64,000 nt of DNA, taken from Paenibacillus solani (lineage in GTDB: Bacteria; Bacillota; Bacilli; Paenibacillales; Paenibacillaceae). The DNA lies in assembly GCF_001277345.1 (NCBI RefSeq), contig NZ_LIUT01000001.1, positions 708,773 to 772,772 of the forward strand, read 5' to 3'. The notes under the pieces were generated by a model. That model was not told where the DNA came from. It saw only the letters and a list, made by a program, of their open reading frames with translations, and ran no database searches. Positions 1 to 10,310 of the stretch are shown piece after piece; position 1 is the first letter of the stretch; every line of letters starts with the position of its first letter. Made by a program: the position numbers and the translations under genes.

Positions 1-72
1 GGTAGATAGGTTGGAGGTGGAAGTGCAGCAATGCATGGAGCTGACCAATACTAATCGGTCGAGGGCTTATCC
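1..72 (+). rRNA. 23S ribosomal RNA, 3' end (partial)
   Basis: The first 72 bases contain the conserved 3' terminus of bacterial 23S rRNA, including the segment GACCAATACTAATCGGTCGA that closes the molecule. The gene begins outside the window. It is followed by a spacer of about 210 bp and then 5S rRNA in the same direction, the normal rrn operon order. Confidence 0.93.
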
Positions 73-286
73 TAAAAAACACCCCAAAAAGTGAAGTGAA
101 GCTTTGAAGCTAACACCGATTACTTTTCGGGGACCCCGATACCACTTCGGGTGAATGCTACGGATTCTAATTTAACGCAAATACGTTTCGTATCTAGTTT
201 TCAGGTGATCAAAACTGAATTGTAAGTGTACAAGCTGTACTTGCAAGGAGGATGGTCACGGCATTATGCCGGATCCTGAATATACG

Positions 287-403
287 TTTGGTGGCGATAG
301 CGGAAGGGTTCCACGCGTACCCATCCCGAACACGACCGTTAAGCCTTCCAGCGCCGATGGTACTTGGACCGCAGGGTCCCGGGAGAGTAGGACGTCGCCA
401 AGC
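287..403 (+). rRNA. 5S ribosomal RNA
   Basis: The segment begins TTTGGTGGCGATAGCGG and ends GTCGCCAAGC, matching the Firmicute 5S rRNA ends. It carries the internal CCCATCCCGAACACG loop and the GAGAGTAGGACG segment. Its length of about 117 nt is normal. It lies only 10 bp before tRNA-Asn, so rRNA and tRNA genes are probably co-transcribed. Confidence 0.95.
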
Positions 404-413
404 GGATACATAT

Positions 414-489
414 TCCCTGATAGCTCAGTTGGTAGAGCACTCGACTGTTAATCGAGTTGTCACAGGTTCGAGTCCTGTTCGGGGAGCCA
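414..489 (+). tRNA. tRNA-Asn(GTT), CCA encoded
   Basis: A full cloverleaf can be drawn. The acceptor TCCCTGA pairs with TCGGGGA through one G-U pair. The anticodon loop carries GTT, the T-arm is GGTTCGAGTCC, and a 3' CCA is encoded. First tRNA of the cluster after 5S. Confidence 0.97.
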
Positions 490-494
490 CTTAT

Positions 495-586
495 GGAGAG
501 GTGTCCGAGTTGGCCGAAGGAGCACGATTGGAAATCGTGTAGGCGCCAAAAGCGTCTCGAGGGTTCGAATCCCTCTCTCTCCGCCA
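495..586 (+). tRNA. tRNA-Ser(GGA), CCA encoded
   Basis: A class II tRNA of 92 nt with a long variable arm. The acceptor GGAGAGG pairs with the CTCTCC end, the anticodon is GGA, the T-arm is GGGTTCGAATCCC, and CCA is encoded. It starts 5 bp after tRNA-Asn. Confidence 0.97.
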
Positions 587-603
587 GCAAGGACTTTATA
601 TAC

Positions 604-678
604 GGCCCGTTGGTCAAGGGGTTAAGACACCTCCCTTTCACGGAGGTAACAGGGGTTCGAATCCCCTACGGGTCACCA
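604..678 (+). tRNA. tRNA-Glu(TTC), CCA encoded
   Basis: The acceptor GGCCCGT pairs with ACGGGTC, the anticodon is TTC, the T-arm is GGGGTTCGAATCCCC, and CCA is encoded at 676-678. The gene is intact, but its last 18 bases and the next 9 bp recur exactly at 775-801 behind a hairpin element. Confidence 0.97.
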
Positions 679-687
679 CTTACTTTA

Positions 688-801
688 AATGCTTCAGGGG
701 AGGAGAACCACCACGGTTCGTCGGAGCATCAACTTCGTAAGCTTAGACTTCGCAGTCTCGAACGAAGTGAGAGTATCCCCTACGGGTCACCACTTACTTT
801 A
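688..801 (+). repeat. tRNA-Glu-associated double-hairpin element, copy A, with duplicated tRNA 3' end
   Basis: Bases 688-774 fold into two stem-loops. The first pairs GCTTC with GGAGC outside and GAACC with GGTTC inside. The second pairs CTTCGT with ACGAAG outside and AGACT with AGTCT around a TCGC loop. The unit is followed by bases 775-801, an exact 27-bp copy of 661-687, which is the 3' end of tRNA-Glu plus 9 bp. A closely similar unit follows tRNA-Asp at 1103-1214. The arrangement resembles a tiny element that used the tRNA T-arm as its target and carried a copy of the tRNA end. What it is, and whether it moves, is not known from the sequence. Confidence 0.75.
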
Positions 802-817
802 TCTTTAACCCAGATAT

Positions 818-893
818 GGAGGCTTAGCTCAGCTGGGAGAGCATCTGCCTTACAAGCAGAGGGTCGGGGGTTCGATCCCCTCAGCCTCCACCA
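818..893 (+). tRNA. tRNA-Val(TAC), CCA encoded
   Basis: The acceptor GGAGGCT pairs with AGCCTCC, the anticodon is TAC, the T-arm is GGGGTTCGATCCCC, and CCA is encoded. It starts 16 bp after the repeat element that follows tRNA-Glu. Confidence 0.97.
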
Positions 894-912
894 TATACAC
901 ACCTTTTAATGA

Positions 913-989
<77 letters not shown>

Positions 990-1019
990 ATTACTATCGC
1001 TCAGGCGATAATGCCTCAT

Positions 1020-1096
1020 GGAACTGTGGTGTAGAGGCCTAACATGCCTGCCTGTCACGCAGGAGATCGCGGGTTCGAATCCCGTCAGTTCCGCCA
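1020..1096 (+). tRNA. tRNA-Asp(GTC), CCA encoded
   Basis: The acceptor GGAACTG pairs with CAGTTCC, the anticodon is GTC, the T-arm is GGGTTCGAATCCC, and CCA is encoded. The second copy of the double-hairpin element follows directly downstream. Confidence 0.97.
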
Positions 1097-1102
1097 TTTT
1101 TA

Positions 1103-1214
1103 CAAGCTTCAGGGATGAGAACCCATATTGGGTTCGTCGAAGCATTGTCTTCGTTAGGATAGACTTCGCAGTCTCGAACGAAGAGAGAGTATCCCGTGAG
1201 TTCTACTATTCTTA
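1103..1214 (+). repeat. tRNA-Asp-associated double-hairpin element, copy B, with decayed tRNA 3' end
   Basis: Bases 1103-1190 form the same two stem-loops as copy A: GCTTC with GAAGC enclosing GAACCCA with TGGGTTC, then CTTCGTT with AACGAAG enclosing AGACT-TCGC-AGTCT. The second hairpin is nearly identical in both copies, while the first differs in loop and stem length yet still pairs. Bases 1191-1214 resemble 1079-1102, the tRNA-Asp 3' end, with five differences in 24 positions, and the CCA-like end is lost. The upstream tRNA copy is intact, so the downstream copy appears to be a decaying relic. Confidence 0.72.
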
Positions 1215-1225
1215 TTACTTAGTAA

Positions 1226-1301
1226 GAGCCATTAGCTCAGTTGGTAGAGCACCTGACTTTTAATCAGGGTGTCGAAGGTTCGAGTCCTTCATGGCTCACC
1301 A
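1226..1301 (+). tRNA. tRNA-Lys(TTT), CCA encoded
   Basis: The acceptor GAGCCAT pairs with ATGGCTC, the anticodon is TTT, the T-arm is AGGTTCGAGTCCT, and CCA is encoded. Confidence 0.97.
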
Positions 1302-1342
1302 TCTTTACCAATAGAATTCAAAAACGGTATATGCATTATTTT

Positions 1343-1417
1343 GCGGACGTGGCTCAGCGGTAGAGCATCGCCTTGCCAAGGCGAGGGTCGCGGGTTCGAT
1401 TCCCGTCGTCCGCTCCA
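1343..1417 (+). tRNA. tRNA-Gly(GCC), CCA encoded
   Basis: The acceptor GCGGACG pairs with CGTCCGC, the anticodon is GCC, the T-arm is CGGGTTCGATTCCCG, and CCA is encoded. Confidence 0.97.
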
Positions 1418-1421
1418 TTAT

Positions 1422-1498
1422 GCGCCCTTAGCTCAGCTGGATAGAGCGTTTGACTACGAATCAAAAGGCCGGGAGTTCGAATCTCTCAGGGCGTGCCA
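1422..1498 (+). tRNA. tRNA-Arg(ACG), CCA encoded
   Basis: The acceptor GCGCCCT pairs with AGGGCGT, with a G-U pair at the end. The anticodon is ACG, presumably edited to ICG by TadA as in other bacteria. CCA is encoded. It starts 4 bp after tRNA-Gly. Confidence 0.97.
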
Positions 1499-1541
1499 TT
1501 TTTTAAAAATGTATACTTGCCTATATATGTGATTTGACTGT

Positions 1542-1621
1542 GCCGGTGTGGCGGAATTGGCAGACGCGCGCGACTCAAAATCGTGAGGGAAACCGTGGGG
1601 GTTCGAGTCCCTTCACCGGCA
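1542..1621 (+). tRNA. tRNA-Leu(CAA), no encoded CCA
   Basis: The acceptor GCCGGTG pairs with CACCGGC. The anticodon loop CTCAAAA gives CAA, and a short variable arm is present. The acceptor is followed by ATTTATT, so CCA is not encoded and must be added by the CCA-adding enzyme, unlike the earlier tRNAs of the cluster. Confidence 0.93.
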
Positions 1622-1629
1622 TTTATTAA

Positions 1630-1703
1630 CGGGATGTAGCTCAGCTTGGTAGAGCACCTGGTTTGGGACCAGGGGGTCGCATGTTCAAATCGTGTCATCC
1701 CGA
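1630..1703 (+). tRNA. tRNA-Pro(TGG), no encoded CCA
   Basis: The acceptor CGGGATG pairs with CATCCCG and the anticodon is TGG. The discriminator A is followed by TTC, so CCA is not encoded. It is the last tRNA of the cluster, 8 bp upstream of a terminator. Confidence 0.95.
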
Positions 1704-1710
1704 TTCACGA

Positions 1711-1746
1711 AAGACTGCTTTCATTCATTTGAGAGCAGTCTTTTTT
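1711..1746 (+). terminator. Terminator of the rRNA/tRNA operon
   Basis: AGACTGCT and AGCAGTCT form a perfect 8-bp stem followed by six T residues, 8 bp after tRNA-Pro. Confidence 0.9.
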
Positions 1747-1791
1747 GTTGGTTAAATCTTAGACAGATGTCATCCTTCAAAATCGAACGGC

Positions 1792-1822
1792 TGAATAATT
1801 TGGCAGTGTCTCGGTCACAATA
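1792..1822 (+). promoter_or_regulatory. Possible sigma-G type promoter of bofC
   Basis: TGAATA at 1792-1797 and CACAATA at 1816-1822 are separated by 18 bp. They resemble the forespore sigma-G/sigma-F -35 and -10 elements. B. subtilis bofC is made in the forespore, so the match is sensible, but it rests on short motifs only. Confidence 0.45.
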
Positions 1823-1851
1823 TGAAAAACATTGAATAGAAGGGGATTGCC

Positions 1852-2565
1852 TTGAGTGTTTTTCAATTCTTCAAGAGACTGTTCAGAAAACGTTGGAGAC
1901 GCTGGAGACGTGCGATTTGGTCTTGTTCTATCGTACTGATTGTGTGCGCCTTGTTGTGGTCCGTTCAGAATATTAAAGAGCAGACGAAGAAGCTGCTGAC
2001 AGCCGCATCCGATGAAACACCTTTGGCTTTAGAAACGATGCATTATTTGCAAATCGAGGATCATAAACAAAAAGAGCGAATGCAGGATCAAAGAGCATTC
2101 ATGCAGAAGCTGAATGCCTCAAGAGGAAAGAAACATGTTCATGTCCGGATCACATACGTATGTGGGGTAGAAGAGCAAGATTTAGGTAAGCTTACGGCGG
2201 ATGGTATTTATGAACTGATGAATAAAAATCCTTTATGGCAGGGTCGCTTGGATAAAAAAGGCGAGGTCTGGCTAGAGCAAAATGTTGTCGATCTTTCGCC
2301 GACTTGTAAGAGACAAGCCTATATCAGCATGGATGCCAACGGTAACCTAACCCTATTTGATGGCCCGCCGGAAGAAGAGAAAGTGATGAAGACATTTTTC
2401 CAGCTGGATGTCGGTTCGATGGAGTCCTCATTGCCAGAGGATGTACTCAAACAGCTAGAGGAAGGTATTCGAGTCCAGGATATGGACGAATTTAATAGTG
2501 TTTTATCGACTTTTAGTGACTATGCACGAGATATGGCTGAAAATGTCATGAAACCAACTCCATAA
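1852..2565 (+). CDS. bofC: BofC, forespore bypass-of-forespore protein C
   Basis: In B. subtilis BofC is secreted from the forespore and restrains the SpoIVB signalling protease, so that sigma-K is activated in the mother cell only at the right time. The 237-residue product has a very basic N-terminus (residues 1-20), a membrane or signal segment at about 21-40, and a C-terminal region with YISMDANGNLTLFDGPP and a conserved acidic tail typical of the BofC C-terminal domain. The start is TTG with GAAGGGG upstream. It sits directly before ruvCAB, as bofC does before ruvA in B. subtilis. A sigma-G-like promoter lies upstream. The product is longer than the B. subtilis protein, mainly at the N-terminus. 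Family assignment is strong; the role is inferred from the family. Confidence 0.85.
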   Translation: MSVFQFFKRLFRKRWRRWRRAIWSCSIVLIVCALLWSVQNIKEQTKKLLTAASDETPLALETMHYLQIEDHKQKERMQDQRAFMQKLNASRGKKHVHVRITYVCGVEEQDLGKLTADGIYELMNKNPLWQGRLDKKGEVWLEQNVVDLSPTCKRQAYISMDANGNLTLFDGPPEEEKVMKTFFQLDVGSMESSLPEDVLKQLEEGIRVQDMDEFNSVLSTFSDYARDMAENVMKPTP

Positions 2566-2589
2566 AATTCGTAGGAAACAGATGCAGAG

Positions 2590-2618
2590 CTGCCCGGAAT
2601 TATCCGGGCAGTTTTTTT
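2590..2618 (+). terminator. Terminator after bofC
   Basis: CTGCCCGG and CCGGGCAG form a stem around a short AT loop, followed by seven T residues. It separates bofC from the ruv genes. Confidence 0.9.
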
Positions 2619-2764
2619 GTGCTCGAATAAGTTATTTAGGGTGGTTCAAGGTAAGGGATATTCGACTGTCCGCAAAGGATCAAAGTTTTTCCTCAATTGA
2701 GGTCGATCTTTTGTTATAATGAGAGAATGATACATATGTTCGCTTCATCAGAGGAGAGATTGGT

Positions 2765-3268
2765 TTGCGCATTTTAGGAATCGACCCGGGCATCGCGATC
2801 ATCGGATTCGGGTTTATAGATAAGGTTGGAAGTAAAGTCACACCGGTGCAGTATGGCTGTGTTCAGACGGAAGCTCATACGCCCGATGAAGAGAGGCTTC
2901 ATCATGTGTATGAAGGCATGAGGCAGCTTATTGATAAGTATAAACCTGATGCCGTTGCTTTCGAGAAATTATTCTTTAATCGTAACGTGACCACGGCAAT
3001 GTCCGTTTCTCAGGCGAGAGGAGTTCTTATCCTTGCGGCAGTCCAGCAGGGGCTTCCTATTGCGGAGTACACGCCTATGCAGGTCAAGCAAGCCATTGTT
3101 GGTTACGGCAAGGCGGAGAAGAAGCAGGTACAGGAAATGGTCAGGATGTTCCTGAAGCTGCAGAGCATTCCCAAACCTGACGACGTGGCGGATGCACTGG
3201 CCGTGGCAATCTGCCACGCACATTCCTATACACTTAATTCCAAGTTAAATGAGGTATTGCGAAAATGA
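2765..3268 (+). CDS. ruvC: RuvC, Holliday-junction resolvase
   Basis: RuvC cuts four-way DNA junctions symmetrically after RuvAB-driven branch migration. The 167-residue product has the standard length. It carries all four expected acidic residues of the RNase-H-like active site: D7 in GIDPG, E67 in FEKLFF, and D140 and D143 in PDDVADALA. The start codon is TTG, preceded by GAGGAGA. Its stop overlaps the ruvA start by 4 bases, so translation is coupled. B. subtilis lacks ruvC and uses RecU, so a ruvCAB cluster is a useful marker that this is a different Firmicute lineage. Confidence 0.97.
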   Translation: MRILGIDPGIAIIGFGFIDKVGSKVTPVQYGCVQTEAHTPDEERLHHVYEGMRQLIDKYKPDAVAFEKLFFNRNVTTAMSVSQARGVLILAAVQQGLPIAEYTPMQVKQAIVGYGKAEKKQVQEMVRMFLKLQSIPKPDDVADALAVAICHAHSYTLNSKLNEVLRK

Positions 3269-3882
3269 TCGATTTTTTACGGGGACAGGTTGTCCACTTA
3301 GAGAGTGAATATATTGTACTGGATGTTCAAGGGGTAGGATATCGGGTGTTCTGCCCGAATCCGTATGCCTTTGCCAAAACCGAGGGAACCATTACGGTGT
3401 TTACCCATCATCATGTTCGTGAGGATGCTATCCTGCTGTTTGGATTTCCAACGCGGGAAGAGCAGAAATTGTTTCGTAAACTGATTGAAGTTTCGGGCAT
3501 CGGTCCGCGAGTAGCTTTAGGCATATTGGGCGGAGGATCACCGGAACATGTGGTTTCCGCAATATATCAGGAGAATGTATCCTTCTTAATCAAACTTCCG
3601 GGCATCGGTAAAAAGACAGCGCAGCGGATGATCCTGGACCTTAAGGATAAGCTGGAGGGATTCGGCGATGCAGCGATGATGACAGGGCTTTTTGCTGTCC
3701 AAGAACCTGAAGCGGAGGATGGCGGTTCGGCGTGGTCCGAGGCACGTGAGGGATTGAAGGCACTCGGTTATACGGACAGTGAACTGGATAAGGTGTGGTT
3801 GAAGATTAAGAATTCGACGGCAAGCGGTGAATCTGTCGATGTACTGATGAAACGGGCACTGCAGCAGCTGTTTGTCGGCTAG
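3265..3882 (+). CDS. ruvA: RuvA, Holliday-junction binding subunit
   Basis: RuvA tetramers hold the Holliday junction square and recruit the RuvB motor. The 205-residue product shows the N-terminal OB-fold start MIDFLRG, the two helix-hairpin-helix DNA-binding motifs (VSGIGPRVALGILGG and LPGIGKKTAQRMILDL), and a C-terminal domain that contacts RuvB (ALGYTDSELDKVW). It overlaps ruvC by 4 bases and lies 28 bp before ruvB, forming a ruvCAB operon. Confidence 0.97.
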   Translation: MIDFLRGQVVHLESEYIVLDVQGVGYRVFCPNPYAFAKTEGTITVFTHHHVREDAILLFGFPTREEQKLFRKLIEVSGIGPRVALGILGGGSPEHVVSAIYQENVSFLIKLPGIGKKTAQRMILDLKDKLEGFGDAAMMTGLFAVQEPEAEDGGSAWSEAREGLKALGYTDSELDKVWLKIKNSTASGESVDVLMKRALQQLFVG

Positions 3883-3910
3883 AGGAACGCTGCAGAGAGG
3901 AGATTTATAG

Positions 3911-4918
3911 ATGGACGATCGAATTATTTCTGCTAACCTGATGATGGATGAACAAGCGGTCGAGCTTAGCCTGCGTCCACGTTATTTAGCTGAATATATA
4001 GGACAGAATCAAGTTAAGGAAAATCTCAAGGTATACATTGAAGCGGCAAAAATGCGTAATGAGGCGCTCGATCACGTGCTGCTGTACGGTCCTCCGGGAC
4101 TAGGCAAAACGACGCTGGCTAATATTATCGCCAATGAGCTTGGCGTTAATTTGAGGACAACGTCTGGTCCGGCTATCGAACGTCCGGGAGATTTAGCCGC
4201 GCTTCTGACTAATTTGCAGGAAGGAGATGTCCTGTTTATAGACGAGATCCATCGGCTGCATCGAACGGTTGAGGAAGTAATGTACCCGGCCATGGAGGAT
4301 TTTGCGCTGGATATCATGATCGGAAAAGGGCCGAGTGCACGCTCAGTTCGTCTGGATCTGCCTCCGTTTACTTTAATCGGAGCCACTACACGTGCTGGTT
4401 TGCTCTCAGCGCCGCTTAGGGACCGTTTTGGTGTGGTAAGCCGTCTGGAATTCTATACGGTGGACGAGCTGAGTTACATTGTGTCACGCAATGCCGATCT
4501 GTTGGGGATTGAAGTTTTGGGAGAGGCTGCAGAAGAGATTGCTCTGAGATCACGGGGGACTCCCCGGATTGCCAACCGTCTCTTAAAACGGGTGCGCGAT
4601 TATGCCCAGGTTCGAGGCGACGGCATGATCACGCCTAGCATCGCTCAGGAAGCGCTGAAGATGCTGCAAATCGATCCGATGGGTCTGGATTTTATTGATC
4701 ACAAAATGCTGAATGCCATGATCAGCAGCTTCCGGGGAGGTCCTGTGGGACTTGATACGATAGCGGCAACCATTGGAGAAGAAAGTCAGACGATTGAAGA
4801 TGTTTATGAACCCTATCTCTTGCAGATCGGTTTCTTGCAACGCACACCGAGGGGACGGGTTGTAACGCCAACAGCCTATCAACATCTGGGCATTCCTTTT
4901 CCGGAGGATCGTCGATAG
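3911..4918 (+). CDS. ruvB: RuvB, Holliday-junction branch-migration ATPase
   Basis: RuvB is the hexameric AAA+ motor that pulls DNA through the RuvA-bound junction. The 335-residue length is typical. Walker A is GPPGLGKTT at about 60-68, Walker B is DEIHR at about 111-115, sensor 1 lies in IGATTRAG, and the arginine finger region in LRDRFGVV. The C-terminal winged helix ends in the QRTPRGR segment. AGAGAGGAG precedes the ATG. It is the last gene of ruvCAB. Confidence 0.97.
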   Translation: MDDRIISANLMMDEQAVELSLRPRYLAEYIGQNQVKENLKVYIEAAKMRNEALDHVLLYGPPGLGKTTLANIIANELGVNLRTTSGPAIERPGDLAALLTNLQEGDVLFIDEIHRLHRTVEEVMYPAMEDFALDIMIGKGPSARSVRLDLPPFTLIGATTRAGLLSAPLRDRFGVVSRLEFYTVDELSYIVSRNADLLGIEVLGEAAEEIALRSRGTPRIANRLLKRVRDYAQVRGDGMITPSIAQEALKMLQIDPMGLDFIDHKMLNAMISSFRGGPVGLDTIAATIGEESQTIEDVYEPYLLQIGFLQRTPRGRVVTPTAYQHLGIPFPEDRR

Positions 4919-4970
4919 TTCGTCATTATTACTCATTCATACTTTAACCCCGTAGGAGGAACGACGTAAA

Positions 4971-7061
4971 ATGGACAGAAACTGGACAAAATCATTATTC
5001 TGCTGGACCACCAAGGGGCTTCTGTCATTGGCGATTGCTGGAAGCTTATGGAGTGCGCCGGCCGTGCATGCGGCTGCTCCTGCATTAGATAGCATTCGAG
5101 TTGCGATGTTTTTGGACCTGGGCAGCCAGTATAAATCGACAACCAATGCAGTTACGCTCAAATCCGCGGAGGAGCTGGCAGTGTCGATATCTGCCCCGAG
5201 TGCGCAGCAATCACTTGTGAGCATCCCTGCAAACCAGCAGGCCCGCATGAGTGTGGATTCATACCGTGTCAAGGTACTAGAAACCACAGATTGGAAAACA
5301 GCTTCCGATGCCGCCAATAAACTGCAAGCGACGAGTGACAAGCCGATACTGTTTGCGGATGGCAAGGTGTATAAACTTTATGTCGGTATGTATGGATCTG
5401 AGAAAGCGGCTAGGGATGCGGCTGCCAGAGCAGCAAAAACGGCATCTGCTTATCTGAATGGTCAGACTCCTTCTGTAAAAGGAGGACTTCATCTGTCAGC
5501 CGGATCGTACGGATCAGAGGTTGAGGCAGAAACCGTGCGGAAGCCGTATGCAGATGCTGGCTTGGATGCATTCACTGTCATAGTGCCGAATGGAGGGACT
5601 AACGCTTATGAAGTGTGGGTAGGTGAAGCAGCGAACACGGCTGATTTGGCTGCCCTCAAGAGCGAAGCTGCCCAGGTATCCGGTGCTCTGGTTGAATTGA
5701 GTGCGAATACACCAGGTTTAATTCTAAGAAACGATGTAAGTTTGAACCTGGCCAATCCTCAGAGTGCAGCGCATTATATGCTGTCAGGTGATCAATCCAT
5801 CCTGCGGATTGAGGGGAGAAATGGTGCCGCAACGAATGTTAAGGAACGTTCGGATCGAACCTATCGGGGTGTTCTTGAAATCGGACAGAAAAATGGTCAA
5901 CTGTATCTTGTCAATGAACTGCCGTTTCAGGAGTATCTTTACTCTGTCGTCGGAGCGGAGATGTCAGCATCATGGGGAGCCGAAGCTTTGAAGGCTCAGG
6001 CCGTAGCAGCACGCAGTTATGCATTGTTCCAAGGTAATAAGTTCGAAGTAGCTCATGTTGTAGATACCACTCTAAGTCAGGCATACTATGGGACAGCCTA
6101 TGAGTATCCGAGCATAATTCAAGCAGTGGATGCAACCGAGGGCGAAGTGGTCATGAAAAATGGCCAAATCGTGGAAACCGTGTTCGCGTCCAACAGCGGC
6201 GGGATGACGGCGGAATCCACAGAGGTGTGGGGTAACCGCAATGATCTGTTTGCGGCGGTGGAGAGCCCTGGAGATTCTTCATCTCAGGCAGCGCTTAAAT
6301 CCTGGTATCATGTGCTTCTGTCGAATGGCAATACAGGTTATGTGCGTGAGGACAATGTGAAGGAAACCGGCAACAAAACTTCGGCTGGGCTTCCTTATAT
6401 GACGGTAACCGCCAAGGATACCAACGTACGCCCACTGCCGCTGATCCAATCGAATGTTGAGCCTGTGGGCAAGATGAATCCCGGAGATACGGCTGTTGTC
6501 CTTGAGAAAGTGGCGGAATCCAACAGCTATGACTGGGTTCGCGGGCCCTATACTTCAGAGCAGTTGCTGGCATCCCTCAAAGGGAAAACCACGAATAGCC
6601 TGCCCGCTTCCATAACTACGCTGGATGTTACGGAGCGTGGTCCGTCTGGACGTGTTCTAACCGTTAAAGCCAACGGCCAAGGGCTTGACGTCAAATATCC
6701 CGATATGTTCCGTTCTGCTTTTAACGGTCTTCCGAGCACATTGTTTGATATTGAATCGACCGGAAGTTATACTGTATTGAGCGCGAATGGTACGGTATCA
6801 ACGGTTACAAGCGGACAAACGGTATCCGTCATCTCAGGGAGCGGGAATGGGAGCGTTAAAGGTTCTGGTACCGTTGTGATGAATGGAACGGGGAAAGCCC
6901 GTGTTGTTGAAAACTCATCCGGTTTTAAATTTACCGGCAGAGGTTTCGGCCATGGACTGGGCATGTCACAATGGGGTGCCAAAGGGATGGCAGACGAAGG
7001 GTATGATTACAAACAAATACTCCAACACTATTACCGCGACACGATTATAACGAAGGACTGA
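4971..7061 (+). CDS. SpoIID/LytB-domain protein with SPOR-like repeats (large)
   Basis: SpoIID-domain proteins are glycan-cleaving or glycan-binding cell-wall proteins; SpoIID itself works in engulfment. This 696-residue product begins with a signal peptide (residues 1-35, ending VHAAA). Two or three SPOR-like stretches follow ([36 protein letters not shown] and [14 protein letters not shown]). The SpoIID core includes [20 protein letters not shown] and a C-terminal [18 protein letters not shown]. Between the two core halves lies an insertion of about 200 residues with an SH3-like part ([20 protein letters not shown]). SpoIID proper has about 340 residues, so this is a paralogue and probably not the engulfment enzyme. 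It lies 52 bp after ruvB and 5 bp before queA. Confidence 0.88.
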   Translation: MDRNWTKSLFCWTTKGLLSLAIAGSLWSAPAVHAAAPALDSIRVAMFLDLGSQYKSTTNAVTLKSAEELAVSISAPSAQQSLVSIPANQQARMSVDSYRVKVLETTDWKTASDAANKLQATSDKPILFADGKVYKLYVGMYGSEKAARDAAARAAKTASAYLNGQTPSVKGGLHLSAGSYGSEVEAETVRKPYADAGLDAFTVIVPNGGTNAYEVWVGEAANTADLAALKSEAAQVSGALVELSANTPGLILRNDVSLNLANPQSAAHYMLSGDQSILRIEGRNGAATNVKERSDRTYRGVLEIGQKNGQLYLVNELPFQEYLYSVVGAEMSASWGAEALKAQAVAARSYALFQGNKFEVAHVVDTTLSQAYYGTAYEYPSIIQAVDATEGEVVMKNGQIVETVFASNSGGMTAESTEVWGNRNDLFAAVESPGDSSSQAALKSWYHVLLSNGNTGYVREDNVKETGNKTSAGLPYMTVTAKDTNVRPLPLIQSNVEPVGKMNPGDTAVVLEKVAESNSYDWVRGPYTSEQLLASLKGKTTNSLPASITTLDVTERGPSGRVLTVKANGQGLDVKYPDMFRSAFNGLPSTLFDIESTGSYTVLSANGTVSTVTSGQTVSVISGSGNGSVKGSGTVVMNGTGKARVVENSSGFKFTGRGFGHGLGMSQWGAKGMADEGYDYKQILQHYYRDTIITKD

Positions 7062-7066
7062 CCGAT

Positions 7067-9260
<2,194 letters not shown>

Positions 9261-9307
9261 AACAAGGTTATAATCATCATGATTAGATTGTGAAAGGGGG
9301 GAAAGAT

Positions 9308-9622
9308 ATGTTTGGAACTTCATTTGATTTAGCAGCTGGCGCAAATCCAGGCGGAGGCGGCATTTTGGGATTGATTCTGCCTTTCGTTCTGATGTTTGTC
9401 ATCTTTTATTTTCTGCTTATCCGTCCACAGCAGAAGAAGCAGAAGACCAGAAACGCGATGCTTAGCGCCTTGGCAAAGGGCGACAAAGTAGTTACGATTG
9501 GAGGTCTTCACGGCACGATCGTAGAGATTACTGACGACATCGTGGTTTTGAAAGTGAATGACGTAACGAAGTTGACATTCGACCGTAACTCTATAAGCCA
9601 TAGCGTAAATGCGGATGCATAA
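9308..9622 (+). CDS. yajC: YajC, Sec translocase accessory subunit
   Basis: YajC is a small membrane protein that copurifies with SecDF and YidC and assists the Sec translocon. The product has 104 residues from the ATG at 9308, which follows GAAAGGGGGGAAAG; a GTG at 9290 is less well placed. It has one membrane segment (LGLILPFVLMFVIFYFLLI), the signature RPQQKKQK, and a small cytoplasmic domain with VVTIGGLHGTI. It follows tgt, as in many bacteria, and ends the operon at a terminator. Confidence 0.95.
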   Translation: MFGTSFDLAAGANPGGGGILGLILPFVLMFVIFYFLLIRPQQKKQKTRNAMLSALAKGDKVVTIGGLHGTIVEITDDIVVLKVNDVTKLTFDRNSISHSVNADA

Positions 9623-9660
9623 TTACGTTTCACCTACATATGGAATGTAATCGCGAACAC

Positions 9661-9700
9661 AAAGGCTGATTCCCTAAAGGGAGTCAGCCTTTGTGTTTTA
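9661..9700 (+). terminator. Terminator between yajC and the convergent membrane-protein gene
   Basis: AAAGGCTGA and TCAGCCTTT pair around an inner CCCT-AGGG stem and are followed by a T-rich run. It stands between two convergent genes and could serve both. Confidence 0.85.
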
Positions 9701-9727
9701 GCAAGAGGGGGATCATTTCCCTAAGAA

Positions 9728-10117
9728 TTATTTTTTTAAGTTAACCCCGAACATTCCCCCGATGGACCCAGCTCCGAAAACCGTAGCAATCAGAGTCATA
9801 TCTCCAAGAGCCAAGGAGCTGTCCAGGGCAAGAAAGCCAATGACGAGCAGCGTAATGCCATATATCAGGCCGGTGAGGCAGCCGTAATACCAGCCCTTGT
9901 TTCCGGCGCGTTTCCCGCTTACACAGCCACCGAAAAAGGCTGAGACAGCATGTACTAGAAACGTGTAGAACGATAAATCATCCTCTGCCAGCCCGCTGCC
10001 CCATAAAAGCAGGGACAACGCTAAAGCGCCAAGAAACATCCAAAAGAAAGAATACAAAAGTCCTGAAAGAATTGGATTGGTGATCCTGAAAGTGAATGCT
10101 TGTCGGATCGGTTCCAT
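9728..10117 (-). CDS. TIGR04086 (YrzE-like) family membrane protein
   Basis: The function is unknown. The 129-residue product has four hydrophobic segments (about 17-38, 50-68, 78-98 and 105-125), several with small-residue patterns such as FFGGCVSGKRAG and FGAGSIGGMFG that suggest tight helix packing. B. subtilis yrzE lies in the same place, next to yajC, which supports the family call. It is transcribed against yajC from its own promoter, with GGAGGA upstream of the start. Confidence 0.8.
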   Translation of the reverse strand: MEPIRQAFTFRITNPILSGLLYSFFWMFLGALALSLLLWGSGLAEDDLSFYTFLVHAVSAFFGGCVSGKRAGNKGWYYGCLTGLIYGITLLVIGFLALDSSLALGDMTLIATVFGAGSIGGMFGVNLKK

Positions 10118-10310
10118 AAATCATCCTCCTTAACGAATCTTGATTATTAAATTGTATGGCCAAGCCTGTGCATATAGTACAAACGGAACATTTTGCTGCG
10201 AACTTTGCAGGATTACCATTAATTAATCAAATGTAATCGAATGGGAAGAGGAGCAGCGGGCCAGAATAGCTGTACATGAGAATGTCAGGTAAGCTAGGGA
10301 GGGATTGTTT

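Noticed and set aside
775..801. Possible second tRNA-Glu
   Set aside because: Only the 3' part is present; there is no anticodon arm or D-arm, so it is a duplicated end and not a tRNA gene.
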